NCBI GenBank assembly: GCA_026120185.1
Contig: JANUWF010001821.1
Location: 1,054,001-1,118,000, forward strand
Direction of reading: 5' to 3'
DNA: 64,000 bases
DNA from: Voacanga thouarsii
Taxonomy: Eukaryota > Streptophyta > Magnoliopsida > Gentianales > Apocynaceae
The notes under the pieces are model-generated. The model made no database searches. It saw only the letters and a list, made by a program, of their open reading frames with translations, and had not been told where the DNA came from. Position numbers and translations under genes: made by a program. Position 1 is the stretch's first letter. Every line of letters begins with the position of its first letter. Below are positions 1 through 12,548 of the stretch, piece after piece.

Positions 1-283
1 CTTTCATCTTACAATCCAGAAACATTCAAAAATTTACATTCAAGAATAGACATTAAAAAAACAAACAATGGTATAAATTTCTAATTACGTGACCAGTTCG
101 AGAAGCAACAAATATGTTCATCCCTCTTTCTTTACTGATTTTCCCCTTAAGAAAACAACTCTTGACATCCATAAGAACTAATCAAAAATAGCACTCTCGA
201 GCCATAATCATATTTCATGCATTGAAATCCACAAGAAACACATATATATTGTGAAACTACCCATAGCTTCCATATGCATTCAG

Positions 284-386
284 TTCACTGAAAAGAACCA
301 AATAGAAAAGACAAATAGAAGCAAACATTCGATTCACTGAAAAAAAAAAAAAAGCAAATAGAAGAGACAAATAGAAGCAAGCATTC
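284..386. repeat. Imperfect tandem duplication of about 50 bp
   Basis: Two adjacent copies start with ttcactgaaaa (284 and 333) and end with a gcattc-type block (near 330 and 386). Both contain gacaaatagaagcaa. The second copy has a longer A run. No function is evident. Confidence 0.7.
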
Positions 387-983
387 AAGAAACATCTGAG
401 AATTTCCATTCAAACTACACATTCAATAGCAGCAAAGATTCTGATTTTATAACCAACCATCTTAAAGCCAAAACCATGTACACATGTTTCTCCTTTCAAA
501 TGTCCCTTGAAGAAAACAACCATAGCATTCAAGATTTATGCAAGATCAACATTAACAAGAAAAGATCCTGCACAAAGAAGTAAGGAGATGACCGAAAATC
601 CTATCACAAACACACATATACATGCTGCCATTTTTTTTTCCAAGAGAAAATAAAAGAATTATCAAGCTTGTTACCTCTTAAAACCCTTTTAGGAAAAAGA
701 AAAGCAACCTAGAATGATAACTTTTGTGTGTGTCGGCCAAAATAAGAAAATTGAAGTTTTTGAGAGTTTGTTGTGAATTTGGTTAAAGAAATGTATGTGT
801 GTCGGTGGTTTTGCTTACTATGGCAGTGCTTTGCTATTTCAGCTGAAGAGAAAATCGAGCACCTTAGAAAGAAGTAGTGTACGATGATGGCTGAAATTCT
901 TGAGAGTTTCAAAAGTTCCTAAATGTGAAGGTAAACTGAGATTTTCCTTAGGCAAAGAAAAGAAAATCGTGAAGCTTGGGGAA

Positions 984-1194
984 GTTGGGATGTACCGGTT
1001 GATAGGAGGAAAAGATAAGATTGTTTAATTTCAAACACGCTTTTAATCAAACCATAACTCTATAGATACTAACAGCTTTTGATTAGCTACGAGAAGTACT
1101 AGGAGGTGGTTGGCAACAATGAAGGAAAAAAACAAAAACAAAAGGTCCTCCTAACTAAATTATCATATATGCCAACCGGTACATAATATCCCAC
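984..1194. repeat. Inverted-repeat pair, possible small MITE
   Basis: The left arm (984-1010) has gttggga, then gtaccggttg, then aggagga. The right arm (1144-1194) carries the reverse complement in the same order: cctcct, ccaaccggtac, then atcccacc. The enclosed DNA is about 210 bp and AT-rich. The arms are imperfect with indels and I could not define a target duplication. A MITE is possible, but so is chance symmetry in AT-rich DNA. Confidence 0.3.
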
Positions 1195-1659
1195 CAAAGT
1201 ATGTATATAATATTTTAATGTAAAATTCTTAATATAATATTATTAAATGATTATATTAATATATCTAATACTATTATGACTTATTAAGTGGAACCAATTA
1301 TACTAATTAATAATAAGTTTATAGTATTAGAGATGTAAACTATAATAATAAATTAATATAATATAATTACTATATTCATAATTACAATTATCATTATAAT
1401 TAAAAATTATTAAGAGGTGACCAGCATAAAATATGGGCATGAGCATTTTTAATAATAATAATAAAATAACATTTTTCACATGAAATATTTTATGGCACCA
1501 TAATTAGATGACGCCTTCCACTATTCCTAAATCACTATTAAAAATTTAATGCACCAATATAAATGTGCACATATCACTAGAACACAGGCTTGGAGATCCA
1601 AGAGACAAGCATATATCATGTTCAAATACATATGTTCATGTTCAATGCATGTTAATTCT

Positions 1660-3390
1660 CATAAACTAGGTGTGACCAGAGTGGGGTATTACAATTATAC
1701 CTTCTGGGAAAAAAAAAACAAATTGAAGATCTCTGTGTACTTAATTAATTTTGAGTTATGGAACCTAATTGAAAAGGGATCGTTTGACCCATTCAAAATT
1801 GTCAAAGGCAGAAAAGTACCTAAACAAAGTGATGAATATGACAGTGAGGACACTTTAAAAATGATCTTAAATTTTCAGGCTATGAATATACTATGTTGTG
1901 CCTTTAATGCTAATGAATATAACCGGGTTAATGGTTGTGATTCAGCCTTTGAAATGTGAAAATTACATGAAGTCACTCATAAGGGGACAAATCAAGTAAA
2001 GAAATTAAAGTTAGGACTCTTAATCCATGACTATGAGCTATTTACCATGAAATTAAATGAGAACATAACGGATATATTCACTAGATTTACAAACATTATG
2101 AATGGATTAAAGGCATATAGGAAAATCTATTCCCTTGGAGAGAAAAATAGAAAAATACTCAATGCTTTGCCAAAAAGCTGGCAGCCTAATACCTTGGTTG
2201 TAGAAGAATCTAAGGACTTGAAAAACCTACCAACTAAAAAACTAATTGGATCTCTCTTGACTCATGAAATGAAACTTAAAAGATTTCAAGAACATGATAA
2301 TAATAGAGGCAAAAGAGGAACTATCTTAAAATTTGCCGATGATAAAACTAATAGTAAACAATCTGAAAGTGACTATAGCACTAATTTAGACGCTAAGAAT
2401 TGGCCATGGTTTCTAGAAAGTTCAGGAAGATGTTTAGAAAAATCAACTTCAGAAAAGGTAAGAAATTTGTCCAAAAAAAGGGTCAAACTTCATCCTCTAA
2501 ACTTCAATGTTATGAGTGTAAGAGTACGGAATATTTTGTTGCTGATTGTCCAATAGCTAAAGAAAGAGAAGTCAAGTAAAACAAAAAGAAAAGAAAGGAC
2601 ATGAAGACAAAGAAAGAAAAAGGACTGATCAGAACTTAGGACTAAGATGGATCAGAAACTGAAGAAAATTGTGAATCCGAAACTGAAATAGCCAACATAT
2701 GCTTCATGGCCATGGAAGGTAAGGTAATCCTACTCCTTCTAATTCTATATATGAATTACATGATTCTACTTGTGAAAATTCTGATGATCCGAATGAGTTT
2801 CTTGTTAACATGTTCCATGAACTCAAAAAGCTATCTAGAAGAAATAAGGAAATGAAAATGAAGATTGATTCCGTGTTAGATGACAATGCTAAGATATTGA
2901 GTGAGAACAAAGCTCTACTTGATTCCATTAGTTGCTCAAATATTAAAAATGATCTTATCTCAATTTCTTTGCATTGTATGTCACTTGATAGCAAATACTT
3001 ATATGATGAAGTACTCTCTCTTGAAATTATGCGTAGTGATTTTAATGACATAAAAAAGAGAGTTGATGATCTTACTATATGCATTGAGAAATTCACAAAT
3101 GGCAAAGACAATCTAAATAGATTGCTTGGAATACAACGTGTAGTTGGGGACAGAAATGGTCTTAGCTATAGGCATGTGAACAAAACTAGAAATTACAAAT
3201 CTTATTTTGTGAAAGCTAGTTTTTCATATATGACTCATATTTGTTGCATATATTGTGGCAAACATGGACATAAAATATTTAGGTGTCATGTTATGAAGAA
3301 AGTGGAATCCGGTGTGAAAATAGTATGGAGAATTAAAGGAACCATCATTAACCCTCGTGGACCCAAGAAAGTGCGGGTATCATAAGTGAC
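1660..3390 (+). pseudogene. Element A gag (UBN2-type Gag, coiled coil, two zinc knuckles), broken
   Basis: Gag forms the virus-like particle and binds element RNA. The UBN2-like region runs from about 1690 to 2330, with NYTFW near the start, and FTRFTNIMNGLKA and LPKSW at 2080-2190. It is interrupted by a stop near 1957. Knuckle 1 (2508-2549) reads CYEC then EYF then DC, so the usual His is replaced by Tyr. It lies in a different frame from the UBN2 part, so a frameshift falls near 2400. A helical Lys/Glu/Leu-rich stretch at 2810-3130 looks like a coiled coil. Knuckle 2 (3245-3286) is an intact CX2CX4HX4C. Two knuckles flanking a coiled coil is a pattern I know from SIRE-type gag. The true start is not identifiable, and the N-terminal residues from 1549 do not look like gag. 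Confidence 0.85.
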
Positions 3391-3429
3391 TCTTCCATCA
3401 TGTGTATAGATACATTTGCCGCAAAAGAT

Positions 3430-4632
3430 GAGCTTCACAAAGTGGTTCTTGGATACTGGATACTCTAGATACATGACAAGAAATGCAGTACTAATAGAAG
3501 ATATTCAAGTTACAAATGATGGATTGTCATATTTGGAGACAAGAAAAAGGAAAAAATACTCAGTGTAGATAATACTGGTAAGGGATCTTCCACTATTATT
3601 GAGCAAATATTATTGATTGATGGTTGAAGTACAACTCGCTTAGTATTAGCTAATTGTGTGACAATAGTTGTAATGTTAAATTTGAGAAAGATGCATGCAC
3701 TATTATTGATAATTCTAGTAATGAAATCATTTGTATTGCAAACCGTATTGGTGATATTATTGTTCATGATATAAAATGCCTTTCCATAAATGATGATGAT
3801 GGATACCTTTCATATAGAAGGCTAGGCCATGTGTCTATTGATTTGCTAAATAGATTATCTTCAAAAGAGCTTGTTAGAGGACTACCCAAAATGAAATTTG
3901 ACAAAAATCGATTGTATGATGTTTGCCCATTTGGAAAACAAACCAAAACATCCTTTAAGCCCAAGAAAATGATTTTAACCTCAAAACCTCTTGAACTTAT
4001 ATATATGGATTTGTTTAGACTAATAAAGACCACTAACCTTGGTAGTAAAAGGTATACTTATGTATTAGTGGATGATTTTTTGAGATTTACTTAGACCTTG
4101 TTTCTTGCACAAAAAGATAAAATATTTTTTAAATTTTCAAAGTTACTTAACTGTGTTCAAAATTCCCTTGGGTGCAAATTGATTTCAATTAAAAGTGACA
4201 ATAGTAGAGAATTCTGCAACCATGAGTTTCCAAAATTTTGTGATGGAAATGGTGTTTCTCATAACTTTTTAGCGGCAAAAATCCCTCAACAAAATGGTGT
4301 AGTTGAGAAGAAAAATAGGACATTCCAAGAAATGACAAGATCAATGCTTTGTGAAAACTCCCTTCCAAAATATTTTTGGACTATAGCTGCGAATACAGCA
4401 TGCTACATTATGAACCATGCTATGCTAAGGCCTATTTTTATAAAAACAGGCTTTAAACTTTTGTTTGAAAAAGTCCCATCCATTTCATATTTCGACGTCT
4501 TTGGATGCAAATATTTTGTTCTCAACACTCGAGACAATCTTGGCAAATTCGATAGCAAATCAGATTAGGCTATATTTCTTAGATATTCTTTTAACAAAAA
4601 GGCATATAGAGTGTACAATAAAAGAACTCTAT
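3430..4632 (+). pseudogene. Element A protease and integrase (N part of pol), broken
   Basis: The protease begins near 3435 with WFLDTGYSRYM, retaining the catalytic DTG. It is broken by stops at about 3567-3640. The GAG-pre-integrase domain follows at about 3795-3960 (RRLGHVS, CPFGKQ; the second Cys of the usual CxxC is changed). The integrase core runs from about 3985 to 4568. All three catalytic acids remain: the D of YMDLF, the D of SDNSREF and the E of NGVVEKKNR. A stop near 4092 probably replaces a Trp codon. The C-terminal GYS-type region continues past 4568 after another stop and is cut by solo LTR G at 4632. The protein resumes at 6347. Confidence 0.88.
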
Positions 4633-5918
4633 GTTAGGATTGTGCCCTAGAAGAAATCATTTATACAATATATTTTTACATTAAATCAATAAAAGGCATT
4701 CTTTATCTTTCAGTTTCCTTATTTCATATGTTTATGTATATAAAACTATTAGATAAAGTCCCAAGTACAACATTGTGTTAAGAAAATCATGATAAAGATC
4801 GTGATATGAGATTCTTACTACACTAGAATGTGTTTGTTCTTAAATTATCCTTAGTCATAATATTAATGAAATAGGACATTATTAATACATTAAGATTAGC
4901 ACGTGTTATACTTCTTGATTTGATCAAGTGGTGGTTCTCACGTCCGTGAGTATTGTGATACTTAAAGTTAACACGTGGATACTTATTACTTGAACAAGTA
5001 TATTCAATGACCTAACTATGAGATAATTATATGGATAACTATTTAGTGCCAGTGGTAGAATCTCATTATAGCAAACGTGCAAGTATTCTTAAACTTGAGA
5101 ACTCCAAGGTACTTTGTTTGCTAAGCGTTGTACTTTGATTTCAATCTCTGGAGTCCTTACAAGACCGCCTATAGGATGGACATTCGGTACAACGTGAAGT
5201 AAACAAAAGTAGTTGAGAGGGTCAATAAAGGATTTACCACTTCTAATAGTAGGACCGAATATCTCAAGGTCACTTGTAGAAATCATTACTCAAGAAGTTC
5301 TTGACCAAGGCGACTATGTGTTGGAAATAGTTCCAATTGATACATATGATGAGTAATGGATTCCGGGAACAAGTACTAAAATATTTGAGTTAAAATTAAT
5401 TAATATTCTGGAGGGAGTTTGCACTAATTCTATACTCTAAACCAAATGAAATATTGTATGGTGAAATGAGTTTATTACACTAGTGTTTTGCTATTGAAAG
5501 GTTCATGTCAAGCCACTTGACTTTCTGGACTTTTAGGTAGTCATGATGTGTTGCTAGATATCACTCAAAATCAGTTGAATATAAATTTATTAATTAGAGA
5601 ATTAATAAATTTAATCTTAATTAGAATTAATAAATTAATTCTAATTATAAATAGATTATTAATTCTATTATAATAGAATTAATTCATATTAGCTACCAAT
5701 TAACTAGAAAAACCTAATGGGTTACACACAATAAAGAATAAAGTACTCGAGATGTTATTACATAACATTACGTGGTTAGTTATGAAAAGAAGAAGTTATT
5801 GTGGTCGAATTATAGTTAACTATAATTCATGGGCCATATTGTATTTAGAAGAATTTTAATTCTAATTACAACATGTAGAATTCCAATCCTTGAAGGAATT
5901 GGTTTCCTATTCACATGG

Positions 5919-5965
<47 letters not shown>

Positions 5966-6341
5966 GCTGCGATGGTGGTGATTTTGGATTAGTCAGAGCC
6001 AAAAATTGCAAAAGAAAAATTAGTTTTCTTTTGTTCTTCTTCTTTTAACAAACCCAAGCTCCATTTCAAATTTTGTTAGCACAAAATTCAATTGTTCTTG
6101 AGTGCTCCTTATGTGGATCAATATTAGAGAAATTTCTATCCTTGAAATTTGGTGGCTCGATTAGATTGACTTTTGAAGGGGATTCACACGGAAAATTTTT
6201 TTTAATAAGCTGCGTTTTTTAGGTTATTAATTTTTCTTTCCTACTCTTGAACCGTTTAATAACATACGAGTGATCATTTGCTTAGATTTTATTTTATTTT
6301 TCTACTGCATGTAAACTGGTTTGCATAATCAAAATCCAACA
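4633..6341 (+). mobile_element. G: solo LTR (copia-type) inserted in element A integrase C-terminus
   Basis: The insert begins tgttaggattgtgccc and ends aaaatccaaca, so it has TG...CA ends. It is flanked by ctcta (4628-4632) and cttta (6342-6346), a 5-bp target duplication with one change. Removing it rejoins the A reading frame from KRTL to CVEES. It has 1709 bp and no coding region. Such starts and ends are typical of copia LTRs. Orientation + is inferred from the start and is not certain. An (AT)n microsatellite lies inside. No second LTR or internal region is present, so it is best read as a solo LTR left by LTR-LTR recombination. Confidence 0.8.
5924..5962. repeat. (AT)n microsatellite
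   Basis: An uninterrupted AT dinucleotide run of about 39 bp inside solo LTR G. Confidence 0.95.
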
Positions 6342-6346
6342 CTTTA

Positions 6347-7060
6347 TGTGTTGAAGAATCCGTACATGTTATATTTGACGAATCTAAAATATATTCCTCT
6401 AGGAAAGATGACGATGATATAGGTACTTCAAAGGAAAATGGCATTGAACATCACAACGCTCCATCACTTGACAACCGTGCCAAAGAAGGTGAATTGGAAG
6501 AACAACAAGTTGAAGACAGTGAGCAAAGAACTGAAAATCATATTGATCAAAACTTACCAAAAGAATAGAAATACAAAATCAAACATCCAAAAGAGCACAT
6601 TATCAGATATCCAAATTGTGGTGTCAAAATTAGATGGTTCTTTATTGATAATTTTGCCTTACTTTCAAGCACCAAACCTGATTGCATTAATGTAGCTTTG
6701 AGTGATAATTTTTAGATTATGGCTATGCAAGAAGAATTGAATCAATTCGAAAAAAAAATTAAGTTTGGAAACTTATTCTTAGACCACTTGACCATCCCAT
6801 AATTGGTACCCAATGAGTATTTAGAAATAAACTTGATGAGTATAGTGTTGTTATTAGAAACAAAGCTAGACTTGTTGCCTAAGGATTCAATCAAGAGGAG
6901 GGAATTGATTATGATGAGATATTTGCACTTGTTGCTAGATTAGAATCTATTAGAATATTTCTTGATTTTTCATCTTTCAAAGGTTTCCTGCTCTATCACA
7001 TGGATGTTAAAAGTGCCTTTTTAAATGGTTTTATTAAAGAAGAAGTATATATGAAGCAAC
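6347..7060 (+). pseudogene. Element A integrase-RT linker and first part of reverse transcriptase
   Basis: Continues pol from 4632. The linker is acidic and Glu/Asp-rich to a stop near 6568. From about 6700 the RT N-terminal region can be read as ALSDN, then MAMQEELNQFEKN, then a KARLV segment, then GIDYDE, ending [12 protein letters not shown] at about 7000-7032. The reading needs several frame changes (near 6570-6720 and 6760-6820) and has stops, for example after KARLVA. At 7060 the RT is cut by element H and resumes at 15365. The open frame of 85 codons at 6438-6695 is a shadow in a different frame. Confidence 0.82.
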
Positions 7061-8501
7061 TGTTGGGATTCGTGGACTCCTAAACGCGGAAAACATTTAC
7101 GAATCCCTCCCGAGGACCCAAGTAAACGATTAAGAAGATTTAAGTTTTAAGAATTACCTCTGATTGCTGTGATCGAAATCCTTCAATTCTGGTTGCGCTG
7201 TTGTACGTTCAACCCGAACAATCACCAGACGCTGCAGTATGCGAACGTCCTCTATCGGATACACACCGCGAACTCACTCGATACCCAGGGAGTGCTAGCG
7301 CCTAGGGTTTGAGAGGTTTTTTTTTTCTCTGGTAGAGAATGGCACGAATGTTCTCAACCGAAAATTTGACTATTAAAAAGACGGCTAGGGTTTTCTTAAA
7401 AACCCTCGAACCTCTTAGAGTCCAACCCTAATAATATCTTATCATATTCTAATTTAAATTCAAATTAAATTAAAACTGATATGATAAGATTCTGCCATTA
7501 TCTCGGTAATTTAACTAATTATTTTACCGAGTCAGATTCTTATAATCTGGATATTATCCAGATTCATCGAACCTGGTCACCAAAAAATAACCTAACAAGT
7601 TCGCTTATTGTGTGACCCTATAGGTTCATTTAACACTGGCAGCGTGCCTAAATCATATTTAAATGGCCCACAAGTTATAAGCGGTTTCTAGCAAAACATT
7701 ATAACTATCCAGGTTAAATGAAGATCGGTGATCTCTTTGAACCAACCCATAATTTTATATTTAGTCCTTTTGTCACACGATATCCAGATTAAGCATAAGG
7801 CACGGAGCATGTCATCCTTATTAAGCTTAATCAATTATTTCTTGATTTCATAGTAGACTGTTCAAACAAATGATATCAATATCTTAGATTAATATATTTG
7901 AGCACGGCCATGCATTTTAACAATCTAACTTATCAAGGGGCCCATGGATATCTCTCCCATAACTAAGAGGGACAAATTCCTTCACAATCAATCATATTCC
8001 TCTCCTTGATTTATTCTATATCCAACAGTAGTCTAATTTATTATCTGGTTAAAGACAACTTTAGACAATGTCAAAATATAGAATTTATCAAGTAGGAAAT
8101 TATGATGAATTTAGGTCGAAGGACTTTCAATATTATTATGGTTAGAAAGTACTTATGACATATTGCATGAAGTACTCTCACAGTGGGTCATGTCCAATAC
8201 AATGTTCTCTAACATTTATCTATGTCTTGACTTGATATCACAAATATCCATGGCCAGTAAAACATAGCCATCAAGTCAAAAACATACTAATCTTAATTTA
8301 TTATTATTCCAATAATAATAATCGATCAGGGACAGTTTTAGAATAGTCATTGTATTCATTGTAGGGTTTTACTATCAAGTCACGTACTTGATGACCAACA
8401 AAACAAAACTCACTATTCATGGAAAGGAAAGCCTCATATTATTATATAAAACATAATGACAATTGTATAAGTACAAATTGACTCTAGGGCATATCCCAAC
8501 G
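7061..8501 (-). repeat. Element H 3' LTR
   Basis: Starts tgttgggattcgtgg and ends catatcccaac plus a mutated last base (g for a). It is about 1441 bp and pairs with 13914-15359. On the minus strand it begins as a copia LTR ending in ..ccaaca. Confidence 0.95.
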
Positions 8502-8515
8502 AGTCTCCCACTTGC
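8502..8515 (-). promoter_or_regulatory. Element H polypurine tract
   Basis: On the minus strand this reads gcaagtgggagact and directly abuts the 3' LTR. This is the plus-strand DNA priming site in reverse transcription. The same sequence type lies beside the B1 and B2 3' LTRs. Confidence 0.8.
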
Positions 8516-8516
8516 A

Positions 8517-11500
8517 CTAAGACCAATTTGGCATAAGCCGTAATCCCATTGTTCTGGTATGACTATCATGTTTAGACGATGGGAGGGGCTTTGTCAGTGG
8601 ATCTGCAACATTGTCATCAGTTGGCACCTTGCATACATTGACATCTCCTCTATCAACAATTTCTCGAATGAGATGAAAACGTCTAAGTATATGTTTGGAT
8701 CGCTGATGTGATCTTGGTTCCTTAGCTTGTGCAATGGCTCCATTGTTGTCACAATAGAGATCCACTGGATTCACAATACTAGGAACTACATCTAGTTACG
8801 TAATGAACTTTTTAATCCAAGCTGCTTCTTTAGGCTGCAGTGAGGCGACTACATACTTAGCTACGTAGTAGAATCGGCCACGGTGTCTTGCTTTGAACTT
8901 TTCCGACTTACGACACCTCCATTCAAACAAAATAGAAAACACGATTGCGATCTATAATCATCTATGTCGGACTGAAAACTAGCATCGGTGTAACCATTTA
9001 CAACTAGCTCGCCTTCTTGTCCTCCATAAACTAAGAACATATCTTTAGTTCTTCTTAAGTACTTTAGTATGTTCTTGACGACGATCCGAGTGTGCCTCTC
9101 CGAGATTTGATTGGAACACGCTTGTCATGCTCAATGCATATGATACATCGGGTCGAGTACATAACATGGCATACATGATAGACCCTATAGCGGAAGCGTA
9201 TGGTATCTTGTTCATGCGCTCTTCTTCATCCTTCGTAGAAGGACTTTGAGTTTTGCTAAGCTTAATGCCATGTGACATTGGCAAGAATCCTCTCTTAGAG
9301 TCTTGCATACTGAACCTTTTCAGTACCTTGTCAATGTATGCACTTTGACTTAGTCCAATTAGTTTTCTAGATCTATCTCTATAGATCCTTATACCTAGAA
9401 TATAGGCAGCTTCACCTAAGTCTTTCATTGAGAAACAATTTCCCAACCATGTCTTTACACTTTGTAGAGTTGGGATGTCGTTTCCAATGAGTAAGACATC
9501 ATCAACATAAAGTACCAAAAAGACTATTGCATTCCCACTTGTTTTCTTATAGACACAAGGCTCATCTTCATTTTTGATAAAGTTAAATTCTTTAATTGCT
9601 TCATCAAAATGAAGATTCCAGCTTCGAGATGCTTGCTTCAATCCATAATTGGATCTTTGAAGCTTGCACACTTTATTAGAATTCAAAGGATCATCAAAAC
9701 CCTCAGGTTGTGTCATGTACACATCTTCGAGTAAGTTTCCATTAAGAAATGCGGTTTTGACATCCATTTGCCAAATTTCATAGTCATAATATGCTTGCTA
9801 TGGCAAGAAGAATTCGATAGATTTAAGCATTACAAGCTGGTGAAAATGTTTCATCATAGTCTATACCATGAGTTTGTCTATAACCTTTTGCTACCGGTCG
9901 TGCTTTGTAAGTATGCACATTTCCCTCCATGTCTGTTTTCTTTTTGAAAACCCACTTACACCCAATGGTTTTTGAACCTTTAGGTGGGTTAACCAAAGTC
10001 CAAACTTGGTTATCATACATGGATTGCATCTCGGACTTCATAGCCTCTAACCATTTTCTAGAGTCGAGAACTCTTAATGGCTTCTTGATAGGAAGTGGGC
10101 TCATCATTAACCATAAGCTCCACATTGTGATCGTCGGTGATGAGAAATCCATATCTCTCGAGTTGTTGACGAACCCTATCGGATCTTCGAGGTCCTTGTT
10201 CTATAGATGTAGGCTCATCTTGGACTTGTGAGCCATCTAATCGAGATTCATTATTTGGTTCGAGGCACTAATTGTGGCTCTTGAATCTCATCTTGATGAG
10301 GTTCGAGGCACTAAGCTGTGGTCCTTGAATCTCTTCAAGATGTATTTTACTCCCACTTGATTCTTTTGGAAATAAATTCCTTTTCAAGAAAGAATCCATT
10401 TCGAGCAACAATTACTCTATTTTCTTTTGGGAGATAAAATTGATATCCTTTAGTTTCTTTAGGATACCCCACAAATATGCATTTATCGGATTTAGGTGCA
10501 AGTTTATCGAGATAATAAACGCTTTACATAAACTTCACAACCCCAAATCTTCGGAAATAACAAACTAGGTTGTCTCCCAGTCCATATCTCATATGGCGTT
10601 TTACGAACCGATTTAGATGGAACTCGATTTAGTATGAATGCGGCGAGTCTCCGGGGCATAACCCCAAAAGGAGATTGGAAGATCGGTTTGACTCATCATT
10701 GATCGAACCATATCTAATAAAGTCCGATTTCTCCGTTCGGATACACCATTCCATTGAGGTGTTCCTGGTGGAGTTAATTGGGAAATAATTCCACAATTTT
10801 TAAGATGCTCGTCAAACTCGTGGCTTAAGTATTCACCACCTCGATCCGATCGAAGTGTTTTGATACTTTTGCCAAGTTGATTTTGTACTTCATTTTGAAA
10901 TTCTTTGAATTTACGGAACGATTCAGATTTGTGTTTCATCATATACGAGTAGCCATATCTGCTTGAAATCATCGTAAATGTAATGAAATCTTGAAATCCT
11001 CCTCTAGCGAGTGAATTCATTGGTCCACATACATCGGTATGTATTAGGCCCAATAAATCGGTTGCCCTTTCATTTTGTCTCTTAAAAGGCGCTTTAGTCA
11101 TTTTGCCTAATAAACAAGAATCACATGTTACGTAAGATTCTAAATCAAACGATTTTAGAAGCCCATCATTATGAAGCTTTGTTATGCGTTTCTCATTTAT
11201 ATGGCCCAAACGACAATGCCGAAGTAAGTCCGATTTAAATCATTGGATTTCAATCTCTTAGTGTTTATATTATAGATAGACATGTCCGAAGATCCACGAA
11301 GATTTAGAATATAAAGCCCATTCGATAATGAAGCATCTCCATAAAAAATGCCGTTTTTATTAATGGAGCAAATGTTATTCCTAATAACAAATTCACAACC
11401 TTCTAAATCCAAACAAGAAAGCTGAAATAATATTCCTACTCATAGCGGGAACATAAAAATAATTGTTCGGTTCTAAAACAAGCCCATTTGGGCAAAATTA

Positions 11501-11690
11501 ATTCAAAAGTTCCTACGACTCTACTGCAGCAACTTTTGCTCCATTCGCAACTCGTAGGTCTACCTCGCCTTTTGCCAAGGCTCTACTCCTTTTTAGACCA
11601 CTGCACATTTACACAAATGTGAGATCCACAACCGGTATCCAATACCCATGAATCGAAGTAGATAAATTAATTTCAATAATATAAATACCG
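8517..11690 (-). pseudogene. Element H pol: protease, integrase, RT, RNase H (frameshifted)
   Basis: In sense order, protease shows SWVLDTGCGSH near 11650-11620. GAG-pre-integrase and integrase follow (11412-10613) with HTDVCGP, RSDRGGEY and NGVSERRNR, so the D,D,E triad is kept. The RT N part lies at 10152-9823. A frameshift and stop near 9770-9830 separate it from the RT core (9767-9045), which has MDVKTAFLNG and an intact YVDD box (LVLYVDDVLL). RNase H ends at 8517 (CDNNGAIAQAKEP, then ADPLTKPL). Between 9045 and 8774 the frame is broken again. The residues are well kept, fitting a recent element disabled by a few indels. Confidence 0.92.
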
Positions 11691-11701
11691 AAGCGGCGGT
11701 C

Positions 11702-12548
11702 TCACTTGTCCTTCTTTTTCTTTGCTTCCAAATAGAGCTTGCAATTTCTTAACCAATGTCCTTGTTCTCCACAATGGTGGCAAGCTCCCTCCTTTGGTGT
11801 CTTGGCCTTAGGTTTGGGCTTGAACTTGGACTTTGCCTTGTCCTTACCCTTACTAGCCATGACCTTGCCCTTTTGGTTGTTCTTTTTGCCTTTCCCTTTT
11901 TGAACCATTAGAACACTAGGAGTATTCTTCTTAATGTTCGGTTCAGCTTGTTTTAGCATCCCATGCAATTCGGTAATGGATTTCTCCATATTATGCATGT
12001 TAAAATTCATGACAAAGCTGGTCATACTCGGCGGGTAAAGAGCCCAAGATCAAATCCGTGGCCATGTCATGATTAACGGGAGCACCAAGCTTATCAAGAT
12101 GATCTAGATAGCCCTTCATTTTAAGGACATGAGCACTTACCGAGGTGCCAGAAACCATCTTACATGCATTTAACACCTTGTGAGTTTCAAATCTCTCTTG
12201 TCGTGCTTGCTCTTGGAACATTTCCTTGAGATGCACAATCATGTCATATGCCTCTGCTTCTTCAAATTGTTTTTGAAGTTCAGAGTTCATGGTTGCTAGC
12301 ATGAGGCAAGTAACATCGTTGGAGTCATCTTTGTGCTTACTATAAGCATCTTTTTCAGCTTTTGAGGCGTTATTCGCTGGAGCAGGGGGAATAGGATTTT
12401 CAAGAACATAGAGCCTTTTTTCTTGCTTAAGAACAATTCTTAAGTTTCGTGCCCAATCAAGAAAGTTAGTCCCACTAAGCTTGTCTTTCTCAAGCACGAG
12501 ATCGCAATGAATTATTCCAAGCTGTTTGTTGCCATTATCTACATACAA
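11702..12548 (-). pseudogene. Element H gag (UBN2 Gag plus zinc knuckle), one frameshift
   Basis: The N part (12548-12000) has the gag pattern of copia elements: TNFLDWARNLRIVL, then EMFQEQARQERF and SLPAEYDQ. A one-base frameshift near 12000-12025 moves the rest into a second open frame (12025-11702). That frame continues with MHNMEKSITELHGML, a Lys-rich stretch, then an intact CX2CX4HX4C knuckle (CHHCGEQGHWLRNC) and a basic tail. Only this indel separates gag from an open frame. The assigned ATG at 12548 may not be the native start. Confidence 0.9.

Larger units (their letters stand above)
1..1548. other. AT-rich flank without a recognisable gene
   Basis: No ORF here has a recognisable domain. 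The longest, on the minus strand at 709-912, has 67 codons and no family signature. The stretch holds a short imperfect tandem duplication (284-386), a pair of inverted arms (984-1194) and very AT-rich DNA from about 1200 to 1540. It lies where the 5' LTR of copia element A would be expected, but I see no similarity to the A 3' LTR at 51578-53011 and no tRNA-type primer site. The A 5' LTR therefore appears deleted or replaced. Confidence 0.5.

Noticed and set aside
709..912. Minus-strand 67-codon frame as a host gene
   Set aside because: No domain, short, and in AT-rich DNA.
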